From Actinomadura barringtoniae (GTDB lineage: Bacteria > Actinomycetota > Actinomycetes > Streptosporangiales > Streptosporangiaceae), in the NCBI RefSeq assembly GCF_017573505.1, contig NZ_JAGEOJ010000013.1:1-64000 (forward strand): a stretch of 64,000 nucleotides of DNA, given 5' to 3'. The notes below the pieces were generated by a model. The model saw only the letters and a program-made list of their open reading frames with translations. It was not told the origin of the DNA and did no database searches. The position numbers and the translations under genes are program-made. Below, in pieces: positions 32,128 through 39,752 of this stretch (positions within the stretch are counted from its first letter, which is position 1; every line of letters begins with the position of its first letter).

Positions 32128-32673
32128 GCAATCGTCCCTCCAAGGTCGTACGGGGGCAGGCGGTCGCCACCGGCCCCGCGTGCCCGCGCCCGGCACGTGT
32201 CTGCGCTCTCGGACGGACCGTAACAGAACGACGTTCAGCCCGCCCTCGCGGGTGTCCGCGGGGACGGGCTGCACACGTCAGAGCAAGCCAGGCAAGCCTG
32301 CCGCCGAGCGAAACCGCTGGTCGAGCCGCCGCCGCGCCGGGGCGCGGTGAATGCGGAATGGTGCGCCGTTCGCGGACGCCGAGGCATCGGACGCCGAGGC
32401 ATCGGGCGCCGAGGCATCGAACGCCGAGGTGTCGAGCGTCGAAGCGCCGGCTGGAGCGCACGCCGCGCGTCCGATCGGAGCGCGGCCGGCCCGTGGGCCG
32501 CCGAACGATCCGGGACCGGGAACGGCCCGAGGCCGACGAACGGCCCGAGCCCGTGAACGGCTCGAGCCCGTGAACGGCTCGTGGGCCGGAACGGTCCGGG
32601 GGACGCCGACCGGCTCGTGGGCCGGGAACGGTCCGGGACCAGAACGGTCCGGGGCCGGTCGGCCCGGGGAGTC
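32128..32673. other. Repeat-rich gap between hadA and rpmG
   Basis: About 545 bases with no convincing gene. It contains a 15-base tandem repeat (32375-32449), then GC-rich low-order repeats of GAGCCCGTGAACGGCTC (two adjacent 17-base copies near 32548-32581) and several GGAACGGTCCGGG units to 32660. Frames are open only because of the GC content. In other actinobacteria rpmG and hadA are usually much closer, so this looks like repeat expansion. Confidence 0.6.
32375..32449. repeat. 15-base tandem repeat, four to five copies
   Basis: Units GACGCCGAGGCATCG at 32375, 32390, then GGCGCCGAGGCATCG (32405), AACGCCGAGGTGTCG (32420) and a degenerate AGCGTCGAAGCGCCG (32435). Copies diverge rightwards, as in an ageing minisatellite. 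Lies in the hadA-rpmG gap, not within a supported gene. Confidence 0.85.
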
Positions 32674-32838
32674 CTAGCGGGTCTCGCGGTGCGGACGGTG
32701 GGTCCGGCAGTTGGGGCAGTACTTCTTGATCTCCAGGCGGTCCGGGTCGTTGCGCCGGTTCTTCCTGGTGATGTAGTTGCGGTGCTTGCACTCCTGGCAG
32801 GCCAGCGTGATCTTCGGCCTAACGTCGGTGGCAGCCAC
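32674..32838 (-). CDS. rpmG: 50S ribosomal protein L33, zinc-binding form
   Basis: 54-residue L33 starting at GTG (32838), reading MAATDVRPKITLACQECKHR then NYITRKNRRNDPDRLEIKKY and ending CPNCRTHRPHRETR. The two CxxC pairs (Cys-14/17 and Cys-41/44) are the zinc knuckle of the C+ form, so this is the zinc-dependent paralogue. AAAGG lies ten bases upstream of the start. Located between the tRNA-Met/tRNA-Thr pair and hadA, the usual actinobacterial order. Confidence 0.95.
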   Translation of the reverse strand: MAATDVRPKITLACQECKHRNYITRKNRRNDPDRLEIKKYCPNCRTHRPHRETR

Positions 32839-32960
32839 GATGGAGTGCCTTTCTGACTAGGGACTTAGGACATGCGACGCAGTCATCGGCCGCCCCGGGA
32901 GGGCGGCCGGTGATACGAGCACCCGCCTCCGGTCCCAGAGGGGAACGGGAGGACGGGTAG

Positions 32961-33034
32961 TAGCGAGGGCCGGACTTGAACCGGCGACACAGCGATTATG
33001 AGCCGCTTGCTCTGCCTGACTGAGCTACCCCGCC
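32961..33034 (-). tRNA. tRNA-Met (CAT anticodon, elongator)
   Basis: Minus-strand 74-base cloverleaf: acceptor GGCGGGG/CCTCGCT with discriminator A, D arm GCTC..GAGC, anticodon arm AGCGG-CTCATAA-TCGCT with anticodon CAT, T arm GCCGG-TTCAAGT-CCGGC. It lacks the three G-C pairs next to the anticodon loop that mark initiator tRNA, so it is the elongator. CCA not encoded. Confidence 0.97.
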
Positions 33035-33142
33035 GTGATGGTCGGTGTGGACCGATAGGTCAGAATACCCGACGACCTCAACACCTCGGAAACCGAAGAA
33101 CCCCGGCCCGCTCCGAGCGAACCGGGGGTGCGGACTTCCTTG

Positions 33143-33215
33143 AGCCCCTTTACGGAATCGAACCGTAGACCTTCTCCTTACCATGGAGACGCTCTGCCGA
33201 CTGAGCTAAAGGGGC
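33143..33215 (-). tRNA. tRNA-Thr (GGT anticodon)
   Basis: Minus-strand 73-base cloverleaf: acceptor GCCCCTT/AAGGGGC with discriminator T, anticodon arm TCTCC-ATGGTAA-GGAGA with anticodon GGT, T arm ending in TTCGATT. Lies 108 bases upstream of tRNA-Met; the two are probably co-transcribed with rpmG. Confidence 0.97.
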
Positions 33216-33372
33216 CTTGTCGCCTGCGCGACGGGTGTAACCATACACGCCCCGAGCACCGGATACGAAATCAAATCCGGGCGGCGACCACCGGCACCCG
33301 AGGCGCCGGTCACGGAGGTCTCACAGGGCTCCCATCGGCCCTGATTTCACCCCGTATGCCAGGGTGATCTTC

Positions 33373-34416
33373 ATGAGTCAGGCCCTCCAGCACGTCTGCG
33401 ACGAGATCGTCCGGGCGGCGGTCGCCGAGGACCAGGTCTTCGGCGAGCTCCTCCCCCGGCTGATGCAGGAATCGCAGAACGAGCCCCCCGCAGAACTGAA
33501 CGCCGCGCTCCCGCGCCTCGCCGAGGGCATCGCCGAGGCGCCGCCCAACCTGGGCGGATGGCTCGCCGTCGTCGCGGGCTCCTGGGTCGAGAACGGCGCC
33601 GACGCCGGCCGGGCAGGGACGGCCGTGGTGGAGCGGCTCGTCGAGGTGACCGCGGCCGCCCTGGCGTTCGGCGACGCCTGGGAGAAGGCCGGCGCGGGCG
33701 ACCCGCCCGACATGGAGCAGGACCAGCCCTCCCAGCAGGCGCTGGACGTCGTGCTGCCCGAGCTCGGTGAGGGCGGCGTCACCGCGATGATGTCGTGGTT
33801 CTCGCTGCACCAGTTCGCGATGGCCGCCTGCACGATGCTGTCCCGGTCGCCGATGGTGCGGGCGTCGGTGGAGGAACGCGAGTTCCGCGTGTTCGCCGCC
33901 GGCCAGGCCGCCAAGTACCTCGGGCAGATGGCGTACGTGCGCGACCTGCTGCAGGTCCTGGACGGCGAGCGCCTGCTCGTCCTGGACCGGGCGAGCCGCC
34001 AGGGCTGGACCGTCACGATCAGCGGGATCGGCGACAACTTCCAGCTGCACACCCTCCTCGCCGGGGCCCTGCAGGGCCGTCCCGGCGGGATGCCCGGGGA
34101 GCCGCCCGCGCCCGAGATCGTGGCGAGCTTCCTGGACACCGACCTGCCGAGTAAGCAGATTGTCACCAGCCCGTGGAACCTGGTCGACGCCAAGGGCGAG
34201 TGGATCTACAACGAGGGCGTGCCCGCCGACATCCCGGCCCTGAACGGCACCCGCGTCGTCGTCCTGGACCCGCCCTCGTACTCGCGTTCCTTCCCCGCCG
34301 GGCGGCGCTTCCCGCTGATGCCCGCGACCCTCACGATCGAGGGCATGCACCTGGCGGAGGACCTGACCGAGTGGTGGCCGCACATCGCCCCTGCCAACAA
34401 CCCCAACACCGGCTGA
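33373..34416 (+). CDS. Conserved-looking hypothetical protein
   Basis: 347 residues from the ATG at 33373 (MSQALQHVCDEIVRAAVAED); an ATG three codons earlier is also possible. Not recognised. Soluble, mildly acidic, with a helical first half and a second half containing FRVFAAGQAAKYLGQMAYVR, DRASRQGWTVTISGIGDNFQ and, near the end, a hydrophobic-aromatic stretch RFPLMPATLTIEGMHLAEDL. No signal peptide or membrane segment. The GC codon pattern is that of a real gene. It is divergent from tRNA-Thr and stands alone, ending at a 23-base tandem repeat. Function unknown. Confidence 0.75.
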   Translation: MSQALQHVCDEIVRAAVAEDQVFGELLPRLMQESQNEPPAELNAALPRLAEGIAEAPPNLGGWLAVVAGSWVENGADAGRAGTAVVERLVEVTAAALAFGDAWEKAGAGDPPDMEQDQPSQQALDVVLPELGEGGVTAMMSWFSLHQFAMAACTMLSRSPMVRASVEEREFRVFAAGQAAKYLGQMAYVRDLLQVLDGERLLVLDRASRQGWTVTISGIGDNFQLHTLLAGALQGRPGGMPGEPPAPEIVASFLDTDLPSKQIVTSPWNLVDAKGEWIYNEGVPADIPALNGTRVVVLDPPSYSRSFPAGRRFPLMPATLTIEGMHLAEDLTEWWPHIAPANNPNTG

Positions 34417-34421
34417 GGGCC

Positions 34422-34486
34422 GCTGGCGCGCGGGCCAGGGCTAGCTGGACGCGCGGGCCAGGGCTAGCTGGACGCCCGGGCCAGGG
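34422..34486. repeat. 23-base tandem repeat
   Basis: Two full 23-base units, CTAGCTGGACGCGCGGGCCAGGG (34441-34463, shown in part in each copy) and its one-base variant at 34464-34486, preceded by a partial copy at 34422-34440. It fills the gap between two convergent stops (34416 and 34494). Possibly doubles as a weak transcription barrier. Confidence 0.85.
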
Positions 34487-34493
34487 CCGCGGG

Positions 34494-35243
34494 CTAGGCG
34501 GGGTGGACGAGGACGGCGGTCGCGTCGTCGTACTGCTTGCCCCGCCGTGCGGCCGCCTCCGGTTCGGCCTCCGCCTCGCGCGTACGCCTGATGACCTCCC
34601 TCGGCCCGGCCTGGTCGAGCAGCTCGAGGAGTTCGGCCCAGTCGATCCGCCCGAACCGTTCGACCAGCCGGGCCGCACCGTCGCTGAACAGTGCGGCGCG
34701 GCGGACGCTCGCCACCGGGGCCTCGCCGGTCAGCGCCTCGTAGGCCGCCTCGGGCCGGGTGCTGGCGACCCAGAACCCGCCCGGGCTGTTGCGCGCGGCC
34801 CGTACCGCCTCCCGGGTGTAGCTCGGCAGCCGGTCCACGCGGTCGTCCCGTACGACGCGCACCTCGCCGTCCACGTCGAGCAGCACCGGCGAGTCGGCCA
34901 GCACCAGCCAGTCCAGCACCTCGTCCCGCCGCCGCATGATCGCGACCGTCGCCGAGGGGCTGTCGGGGTTGCCCAGGTCACAGGTGTCGCAGTGGGCCTC
35001 ACCCACGTCCTTGATCGCGCCCGCGAGCACGTCGGGCAGCGGCGTCCCGTCCTCCACCGCGAGCCGCGCCGCCAGGCCCCCCGCCAGCTGCCGCACCAGC
35101 CAGCCCGGATCGTGAACGCAGCCGCTCCGTACCCCCGGAGGCTCGGTCGCACCGTCGAGCAGCGCCACCCATCCCGGCCCCGCCACGACGTAGTCCTCGT
35201 TCTCCAGCCCCGGCGTCGCCTGAGTCTCATACGAAATGTGCAC
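34494..35243 (-). CDS. PP2C-like protein phosphatase domain
   Basis: 249 residues from a GTG at 35243 (MHISYETQATPGLENEDYVV). PP2C/PPM-type landmarks in order: ENEDYV (metal-site region), WVALLDGATEP (motif with the metal-binding Asp-Gly), SPSATVAIMRR..WLVLADSPVLLD (beta strands of the core), RAALFSDGAARLVERF (the SDG motif) and QYDDATAVLVH at the C-terminus (final metal-binding Asp-Asp). It is therefore likely to be a manganese-dependent Ser/Thr phosphatase or a close relative. Short, without a sensor domain. Stands alone on the minus strand. Confidence 0.82.
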   Translation of the reverse strand: MHISYETQATPGLENEDYVVAGPGWVALLDGATEPPGVRSGCVHDPGWLVRQLAGGLAARLAVEDGTPLPDVLAGAIKDVGEAHCDTCDLGNPDSPSATVAIMRRRDEVLDWLVLADSPVLLDVDGEVRVVRDDRVDRLPSYTREAVRAARNSPGGFWVASTRPEAAYEALTGEAPVASVRRAALFSDGAARLVERFGRIDWAELLELLDQAGPREVIRRTREAEAEPEAAARRGKQYDDATAVLVHPA

Positions 35244-35342
35244 GTCAGGGAGTCTCCCCGACCCGGCACCGGAACCGCGATCGAAAGGTCCCGACTGGCA
35301 TCACCGCCGGCCAGAAGTTGGCGGACCCCGGGTAAGTCCGCG

Positions 35343-35373
35343 GCCCCTCGCCCAGGGATACCTGGTGAGGGGC
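35343..35373 (-). terminator. Hairpin after the hydrolase gene
   Basis: GCCCCTC (35343-35349) pairs with GAGGGGC (35367-35373), with an inner CCAGG/CCTGG pairing. It lies 45 bases beyond the minus-strand stop at 35418 and before the phosphatase gene. A direct repeat GCCTTGATGA lies between it and the gene (around 35402 and 35422). Confidence 0.6.
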
Positions 35374-35417
35374 TTGGCGGTGGTTTTGGGGCTGAGTCGG
35401 GCCTTGATGAGGCCGGG

Positions 35418-36230
35418 TCAGGCCTTGATGAACTCGAGGAGGTCGGCGTTGAACTCGGCCGCGTGGCTTGTGTAGATGCCGTGCCCGCCGGTCGGGTACT
35501 CCTTGTAGGCGGCCCCCGGCAGCAGTTCGGCCGTGCGCCGGCCGGTGATGTCGACCGGGGCGGAGAAGTCCAGGGCACCGTGCACGACCAGCGCCGGAAC
35601 GGCGATCCGTCGCACCGCGTCGCGGTTGTCGGCGTGGTAGACCGACTGCTGGATCTTGAGCGTCGCCCACGGCGCGGTCGACATGCACTGGCGGTATGTG
35701 GTGTCGACCTGCTCGGGCGAGACGTCGTTCAGATGGGTGTTGAAGTAGACCTGCGCCTGCCGGCTCATCCACTTGCCGCGGTCGGTACGGATCTGGCGGA
35801 ACAGCTCCTCCGCCATCGCCTCGGGAATCCCCACCGGGTTGTCGTCGGTCTGCTTGAGGAACGGAAGGATCGCCGCCACGAGCGCCACCTTCGCCACGCG
35901 GTCATCGCCGTGGCGAAGCAGGTAACGGGCTATCTCCGCCCCACCGGTGGAGTGGCCGACCAGGATGGCGCCCCGCAAATCCAGGTGCTCGATCAGGGCG
36001 GCCAGGTCGTCGGCTGTGGTGTCGATGTCGTAGCCGCTCGCGGGGCGGTCGGAACGCCCGTGCCCCCGCCGGTCTATGAGAACGCAGCGGTAGCCCTGCT
36101 CGACGAAGTAAGGGACCTGGTGCTCCCACATGTCCGTGGGAAGCATGGCGCCCGCGATGAAGACGATCGGCCGGCCCGTTCCGTAGTCCTCGTAGGCGAG
36201 GCGGGTTCCGTCGTGGCTGTCGAAGAACAT
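35418..36230 (-). CDS. Alpha/beta hydrolase (haloperoxidase-like)
   Basis: 270 residues, start MFFDSHDGTRLAYEDYGTGR. Alpha/beta hydrolase fold: oxyanion region AGAMLPTDMW, DRRGHGRSDRP after strand 4, nucleophile elbow GHSTGG (Ser at about residue 93), the acid probably Asp in VVHGALDFSAP, and catalytic His in PTGGHGIYTSH. The GHSTGG and RRGHGRS patterns are those of cofactor-free haloperoxidases and related esterases. It is the last gene of a three-gene minus-strand cassette with SnoaL-like and DUF1330 proteins, suggesting breakdown or modification of one small organic substrate. True activity unknown. Confidence 0.88.
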   Translation of the reverse strand: MFFDSHDGTRLAYEDYGTGRPIVFIAGAMLPTDMWEHQVPYFVEQGYRCVLIDRRGHGRSDRPASGYDIDTTADDLAALIEHLDLRGAILVGHSTGGAEIARYLLRHGDDRVAKVALVAAILPFLKQTDDNPVGIPEAMAEELFRQIRTDRGKWMSRQAQVYFNTHLNDVSPEQVDTTYRQCMSTAPWATLKIQQSVYHADNRDAVRRIAVPALVVHGALDFSAPVDITGRRTAELLPGAAYKEYPTGGHGIYTSHAAEFNADLLEFIKA

Positions 36231-36347
36231 GGTCGCTCCTTGGCGTTGAAGGCCTGTCTGTCGTTCGTTAGGCGTGCGGGATCAGTCGGCGGCGCGGCGG
36301 CGCGCGGCGCGGCGGAGGCCGGAGGCGGATCAGCCGGCGGAGGCGGA
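36231..36347. repeat. GC-rich repeat between DUF1330 and hydrolase genes
   Basis: The segment at 36286-36355 contains GCGGCGCGGCGG-type runs and two copies of GGAGGCGGATCAGC (near 36322 and 36340). It overlaps the 3' end of the DUF1330 gene, whose last residues (RRATAC) are thus probably recent additions. Confidence 0.55.
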
Positions 36348-36695
36348 TCAGCAGGCAGTGGCGCGGCGGAGGCCTGCGGCCATCTCGGCCGAGTCGTGAT
36401 CGGGCTCGACGCCCTCGACGATGACCAGCTCACCCATGAGGTGGTTGGCGCGCAGCGGCTGGATCTCCTGGTACGCGGCCGAGTTGTAGAAGTTCCGCGC
36501 GTGGTCCATGGACGGGAACTCCAGCATCACGATGTCGCCCGGCCACTCCCCTTCGAAGACCTCGATGGGGCCACCGTGCACGAGGAACCGGCCGCCGAAG
36601 GGATCCATCGTGGACTGAATCCTTTCCAAGTACTCCAGTACCTCGGGGTGGAGCTCTTCGGCCTTGCGGAGGTGGGCGAGCATGTAGGCAGGCAT
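36348..36695 (-). CDS. DUF1330 family protein
   Basis: 115 residues from the ATG at 36695 (MPAYMLAHLRKAEELHPEVL), with GGAAGGA upstream. It is a dimeric alpha-beta barrel (ferredoxin-like) protein of the DUF1330 type: GRFLVHGGPIEVFEGEWPGD, then IVMLEFPSMDHARNFYNSAA, YQEIQPLRANH and ELVIVEGV are the family hallmarks. Role unknown in general; often beside oxidoreductases or hydrolases. Middle gene of the cassette with the SnoaL-like protein and hydrolase. Confidence 0.9.
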   Translation of the reverse strand: MPAYMLAHLRKAEELHPEVLEYLERIQSTMDPFGGRFLVHGGPIEVFEGEWPGDIVMLEFPSMDHARNFYNSAAYQEIQPLRANHLMGELVIVEGVEPDHDSAEMAAGLRRATAC

Positions 36696-36765
36696 GACTT
36701 TTCCTTCCGGGAGGGCGATGGGGGCGGGGCCGGGGGCTTGGGGGGCGGGGGCCGGGCGGGAGCGG

Positions 36766-37134
36766 TCAGGCTCCGGAGGGGACCTCGTCGAGGAAGCCGA
36801 GAACCTGGCTGATCCGGCCGTCGTCACCGATCACGGCTACGTCGAAGCCGACCGCCACCGGCTTGGCTCCTGGGCGGCCCAGGTGCCAGGTGAAGCGGGC
36901 CAGGCTGTGGTGGGCGTCGATCGGACCCGCCAGGCTGAACTGCAGGCCCTCGAACTGCCCCTGAACGGCGGCCATCGCGGCGTCCAGCCCGTCCCGGCCC
37001 TCCACTGAGACCAGCGGGTCGGTGTACTCGACGTCCTCGGTCATGACCTCGGCGATCCGGGCCTGCCGTACGGCGGGGTCGGTCTCGTTCCAGGCTGCGA
37101 GGTAGGTCGTGACCAGTTCGGTGATGTCGCTCAT
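36766..37134 (-). CDS. SnoaL-like/NTF2-fold protein
   Basis: 122 residues starting MSDITELVTTYLAAWNETDP. The pattern TYLAAWNETDPAVRQARIAE, VMTEDVEYTDPLVSVEGRDG and FTWHLGRPG..PVAVGFDVAVIGDDGRISQVLGF is the NTF2-like SnoaL fold, a pocket protein used by many isomerases, cyclases and hydrolases. First gene of the three-gene cassette. A palindrome CGTTG-ACGA-CAACG (37158-37171) lies just upstream and may be its operator. Substrate unknown. Confidence 0.85.
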   Translation of the reverse strand: MSDITELVTTYLAAWNETDPAVRQARIAEVMTEDVEYTDPLVSVEGRDGLDAAMAAVQGQFEGLQFSLAGPIDAHHSLARFTWHLGRPGAKPVAVGFDVAVIGDDGRISQVLGFLDEVPSGA

Positions 37135-37261
37135 CGCTTTCTCCTTCTTGATCGCTCCGTTGACGACAACGCTATGGAGCAGGCGAAAGCGAGGAATCCG
37201 TCGTGCTTAGGTACTTTTTTCGTTGGCCCGGCGAACCGGTCGCGTTCTACTATCCGGGCTC

Positions 37262-38083
37262 GTGAGCAGACTCCGGGGGATCGCGGCCGACAACGCGCGG
37301 ATCATCGCCGACGGCGAGTACACGACCGACGATGGGGGCAAGGCGGTCGTGGGCCCTGCCCTGCGGGCGGCGATCTCCGGCACGGTGAGCCACCCGCCGG
37401 AGGGTCCTGCCTTCACGCCGAACGCGGCGGCAGCGGACCGGCGGACGTCGTACGAGGTGACCGCCGAAGGCAGCCTCGACGCCGCGCGGAGGCTGCACCT
37501 TGCGGGGGCCGAACGGATCGCCGTTCTGAACTTCGCCTCGGCCCGCAACCCGGGAGGCGGTTACCTGGGCGGCGCCAAGGCCCAGGAAGAGGACCTGTGC
37601 CGCCAGGCCCTGCTCTACCCGTGTCTGCTTGAGGCCCCTGACTACTACGAGGCTCACCGGGTCTCGCCCGACCTGCTCTACAGCGACCGGGTGATCTGGT
37701 CCCCCGACGTTCCCGTGCATCGCGGCCAAGACGGCCGGTTGCTCGCCGAGCCGTATCTCATCTCGTTCCTCACCTCCCCGGCGCCCAACGCCGGGGAGGT
37801 ACTGCGGCGGGACCCGGAAGCGCGCCCTCGGATCAGGCAGGCGCTCCAGCAGAGGTCGGAACGCGTCCTGACCGTGGCGGCCCACCACGGCGCACGCAAT
37901 CTGGTCCTGGGCGCGTGGGGCTGCGGGGTCTTCCGCAACGACCCGCGTGAGGTCGCCGAGGCGTTCCACACCCACCTCACCGGCGCCTTCGCGGGAGAGT
38001 TCGAAAGGGTGGTCTTCGCCGTCTGGGACCGTTCGGCCAACTCTGCCAACCGGGCCGCGTTCGCAGACCGCTTCCCCGCGTAG
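37262..38083 (+). CDS. Microbial-type poly(ADP-ribose) glycohydrolase (TIGR02452 family)
   Basis: 273 residues from a GTG at 37262; an upstream in-frame start at 37223 cannot be excluded and neither has a clear ribosome site. Macrodomain fold with the PARG signature: NFASARNPGGGYLGGAKAQE then EDLCRQAL, so the GGG loop is at residues ~98-100 and the catalytic Glu pair at ~109-110. Further family blocks: YSDRVIWSPDVPVHR, FLTSPAPNAGEV and VLGAWGCGVFRNDPREVAEA. Enzymes of this family, best known from Thermomonospora, hydrolyse poly(ADP-ribose) to ADP-ribose. No PARP gene is visible here. The last codons and stop are duplicated (38066-38110). Confidence 0.88.
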   Translation: MSRLRGIAADNARIIADGEYTTDDGGKAVVGPALRAAISGTVSHPPEGPAFTPNAAAADRRTSYEVTAEGSLDAARRLHLAGAERIAVLNFASARNPGGGYLGGAKAQEEDLCRQALLYPCLLEAPDYYEAHRVSPDLLYSDRVIWSPDVPVHRGQDGRLLAEPYLISFLTSPAPNAGEVLRRDPEARPRIRQALQQRSERVLTVAAHHGARNLVLGAWGCGVFRNDPREVAEAFHTHLTGAFAGEFERVVFAVWDRSANSANRAAFADRFPA

Positions 38084-38110
38084 GTGGCCGACCGCTTCCC
38101 CGCGTAGGTG
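38066..38110. repeat. 24-base duplication over the PARG stop codon
   Basis: The 21-mer GACCGCTTCCCCGCGTAGGTG occurs at 38066-38086 and again at 38090-38110, a 24-base period. It repeats the codons for DRFPA, the TAG stop and two more bases, so the copy lies directly behind the gene and reproduces its end in the same frame. Confidence 0.9.
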
Positions 38111-38128
38111 AGGGCTACCGGCTAGCCG

Positions 38129-38584
38129 CTACCGGGGGGTGAGGCGGACCACCGGGTACTTGCGGTCGGACTTGCTCTGATACTTGGCGATGCGGGGCTG
38201 GGCGGTGGCGATGAGGTGCCAGCCCTCCTCACGTTCATCCCCCTGAAGCGCGACCGGCTTCACCGGCTGGGTCTCCCCGTTGGGGAGTTCGATGGACGCC
38301 TCGTCGGGATGCGCCATCAGGTTCATGTACCAGTCCGGGTTCTGGGTGCCGCCCCCCGAGGCGACGATGAGCCGGGAGTCCTCACCATCGGCGAACCACG
38401 CGAGGGGCGTCTCCCGCTGCTGCCCGCTCTGGCGCCCCTTCGTGCTGAGGATGAGCACGTCCATGCCCATGAACTCGCCGCGGCCCTTACGGACCTTGCG
38501 GGCCATGCGCGCGTTCATCCTGTGCTGCATCCACCGCGAGAACGCGCCGGGCGTACCGGGCTTGCGCTTGGTGTCCTTAGTCAT
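38129..38584 (-). CDS. Deazaflavin (F420)-dependent nitroreductase family protein (Ddn-like)
   Basis: 151 residues. Basic amphipathic N-terminus (~1-35), then LILSTKGRQSGQQRETPLAW and LIVASGGGTQNPDWYMNLMA with a following HPDEASIEL segment. These are the family blocks of Ddn-type proteins, which bind F420H2 in a split-barrel fold and reduce quinones or nitro compounds. The basic N-terminus probably touches the membrane, as in mycobacterial Ddn. It faces PARG tail-to-tail. Family assignment is firm; substrate unknown. Confidence 0.88.
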   Translation of the reverse strand: MTKDTKRKPGTPGAFSRWMQHRMNARMARKVRKGRGEFMGMDVLILSTKGRQSGQQRETPLAWFADGEDSRLIVASGGGTQNPDWYMNLMAHPDEASIELPNGETQPVKPVALQGDEREEGWHLIATAQPRIAKYQSKSDRKYPVVRLTPR

Positions 38585-38780
38585 CGCTACCTCCAGGTCC
38601 GTTGGCCCGCACTGTGCGGAAGAGCCAGGTGAACGGCTATGTCGGCAACGCTAGGCGCGGCCCATGGGCCGGCGCTTCTCCATTCCTGATCGGTCGCCTT
38701 CAGGCCCCGGGCAACGCCCGTACAGGTGCTGAAAAGTGGGCCGACCGGAGGCCGACCGGCTGTGGCTGACCCGCCCGGGA

Positions 38781-39752
38781 CTAGTCGACCGGAGGCGGGT
38801 CGTTCGACGGCTGATCAACCGGCGGCTCATCGGTCGACGGCTGATCGACCGGCAACTGGTCGGCCGAGGGATGATCAACCGAGGCCTGGCCGACGTGCGG
38901 CTGAGGCCGTCCCGTCTGAGGTTGCTCGCCGTCCTCGCTCTGGACCGCCGCGAGGTCCTCTTCGGCGGCCTGCGCCCGGGTCCGGCTCAGCAGCTGCTCG
39001 GATTCGAGGATGACCTGATGGGAACGCGCGATCGTCTCGCGGGTCTGGGTGCGCACCGTCTGCCCGTGCGAGATCACCTGGTTGACGCGGGCGAGGGCCT
39101 CGTCCCGGTCGATCCGTGCGGCCTCCCGGTCGGACCTCGCGTACGCCCGGTCGGCCTGCGCCGCCGCCCGGTCCTCGCGGGCGACGCGCCGGTCCTCACG
39201 GAAGGCGAGCCGCTCGTGCCGCGCCCTCGCCCGATCCCGCGTCAGCACGATCATGAACTCCCGCAGCACCCTGCGGTCGGCGGCGTTGTGAACGCGGTCC
39301 TCCGCCGCCAGCTGTTCCAGCCATCCCTCGGCGTGCGAGTCGCGGTGATCGGAACGTTCGGCCGCCGCCTGGTCGCGCTCCTCGGCGGCCTTCAGCAAAC
39401 CCTCGATCTGGTCGGCGATCCGCGCGGCGGCCACGGCCGCCTCCGTCGCCACCACGGACCGCTGGGCCCCGAGGTCGTCGCGTTCGGCGGCGTCATCGTC
39501 GCGTTGCCCGGCCTCGTCGTCGCGGACCTCGGCCTGCTCGTCGCGGTCATCACCGAGATCACGCCGCGAGACCGCGGCGGCGGCGGCGGCGGCGAAAGCA
39601 TCGTGCTCGTCCTGCCGGCTCGGGGCCTCCAGGCGTTCGCGCAACGCCTCCGCCAGCGGCACCGCGGCCGTGCGCAAAGGCTCGCTGGGTTGCTGCGCGA
39701 TGAGCACGTCCAGCAGTGTCACCACCGCGTTGAGCTCGTCTCGATCCAGCAT
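38781..39752 (-). CDS. Asp/Arg-rich coiled-coil protein with proline-rich C-terminal repeats
   Basis: 323 residues. A short helical head (~1-45, MLDRDELNAVVTLLDVLIAQ) is followed by highly charged sequence (~55-245) with a repeated A-x-x-R-D-x-x-A pattern (e.g. RDDEAGQRDDDAAERDDLGA, REDRRVAREDRAAAQADRAY), which should form long charged helices. The C-terminus has five or more units of P-S-x-D-x-P-x-V-D-Q (DQLPVDQPSTDEPPVDQPSN). No signal, membrane segment or enzymatic motif. Proteins with such 'RDRAADERD'-type repeats occur in actinobacteria, often as single-domain or sensor-linked helices, without known role. The C-terminal repeat is visible at DNA level at 38783-38880. Confidence 0.7.
   Translation of the reverse strand: MLDRDELNAVVTLLDVLIAQQPSEPLRTAAVPLAEALRERLEAPSRQDEHDAFAAAAAAAVSRRDLGDDRDEQAEVRDDEAGQRDDDAAERDDLGAQRSVVATEAAVAAARIADQIEGLLKAAEERDQAAAERSDHRDSHAEGWLEQLAAEDRVHNAADRRVLREFMIVLTRDRARARHERLAFREDRRVAREDRAAAQADRAYARSDREAARIDRDEALARVNQVISHGQTVRTQTRETIARSHQVILESEQLLSRTRAQAAEEDLAAVQSEDGEQPQTGRPQPHVGQASVDHPSADQLPVDQPSTDEPPVDQPSNDPPPVD

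Noticed and set aside
32961..33034. tRNA-Met considered as initiator tRNA
   Set aside because: The anticodon stem AGCGG/TCGCT lacks the three consecutive G-C pairs of initiator tRNAs and the acceptor has no unpaired first position.
34173..36812. 879-codon plus-strand frame spanning the phosphatase and hydrolase genes
   Set aside because: Covers three recognisable minus-strand families and two repeats; contains no domain; the length is only a consequence of GC content above 70%.
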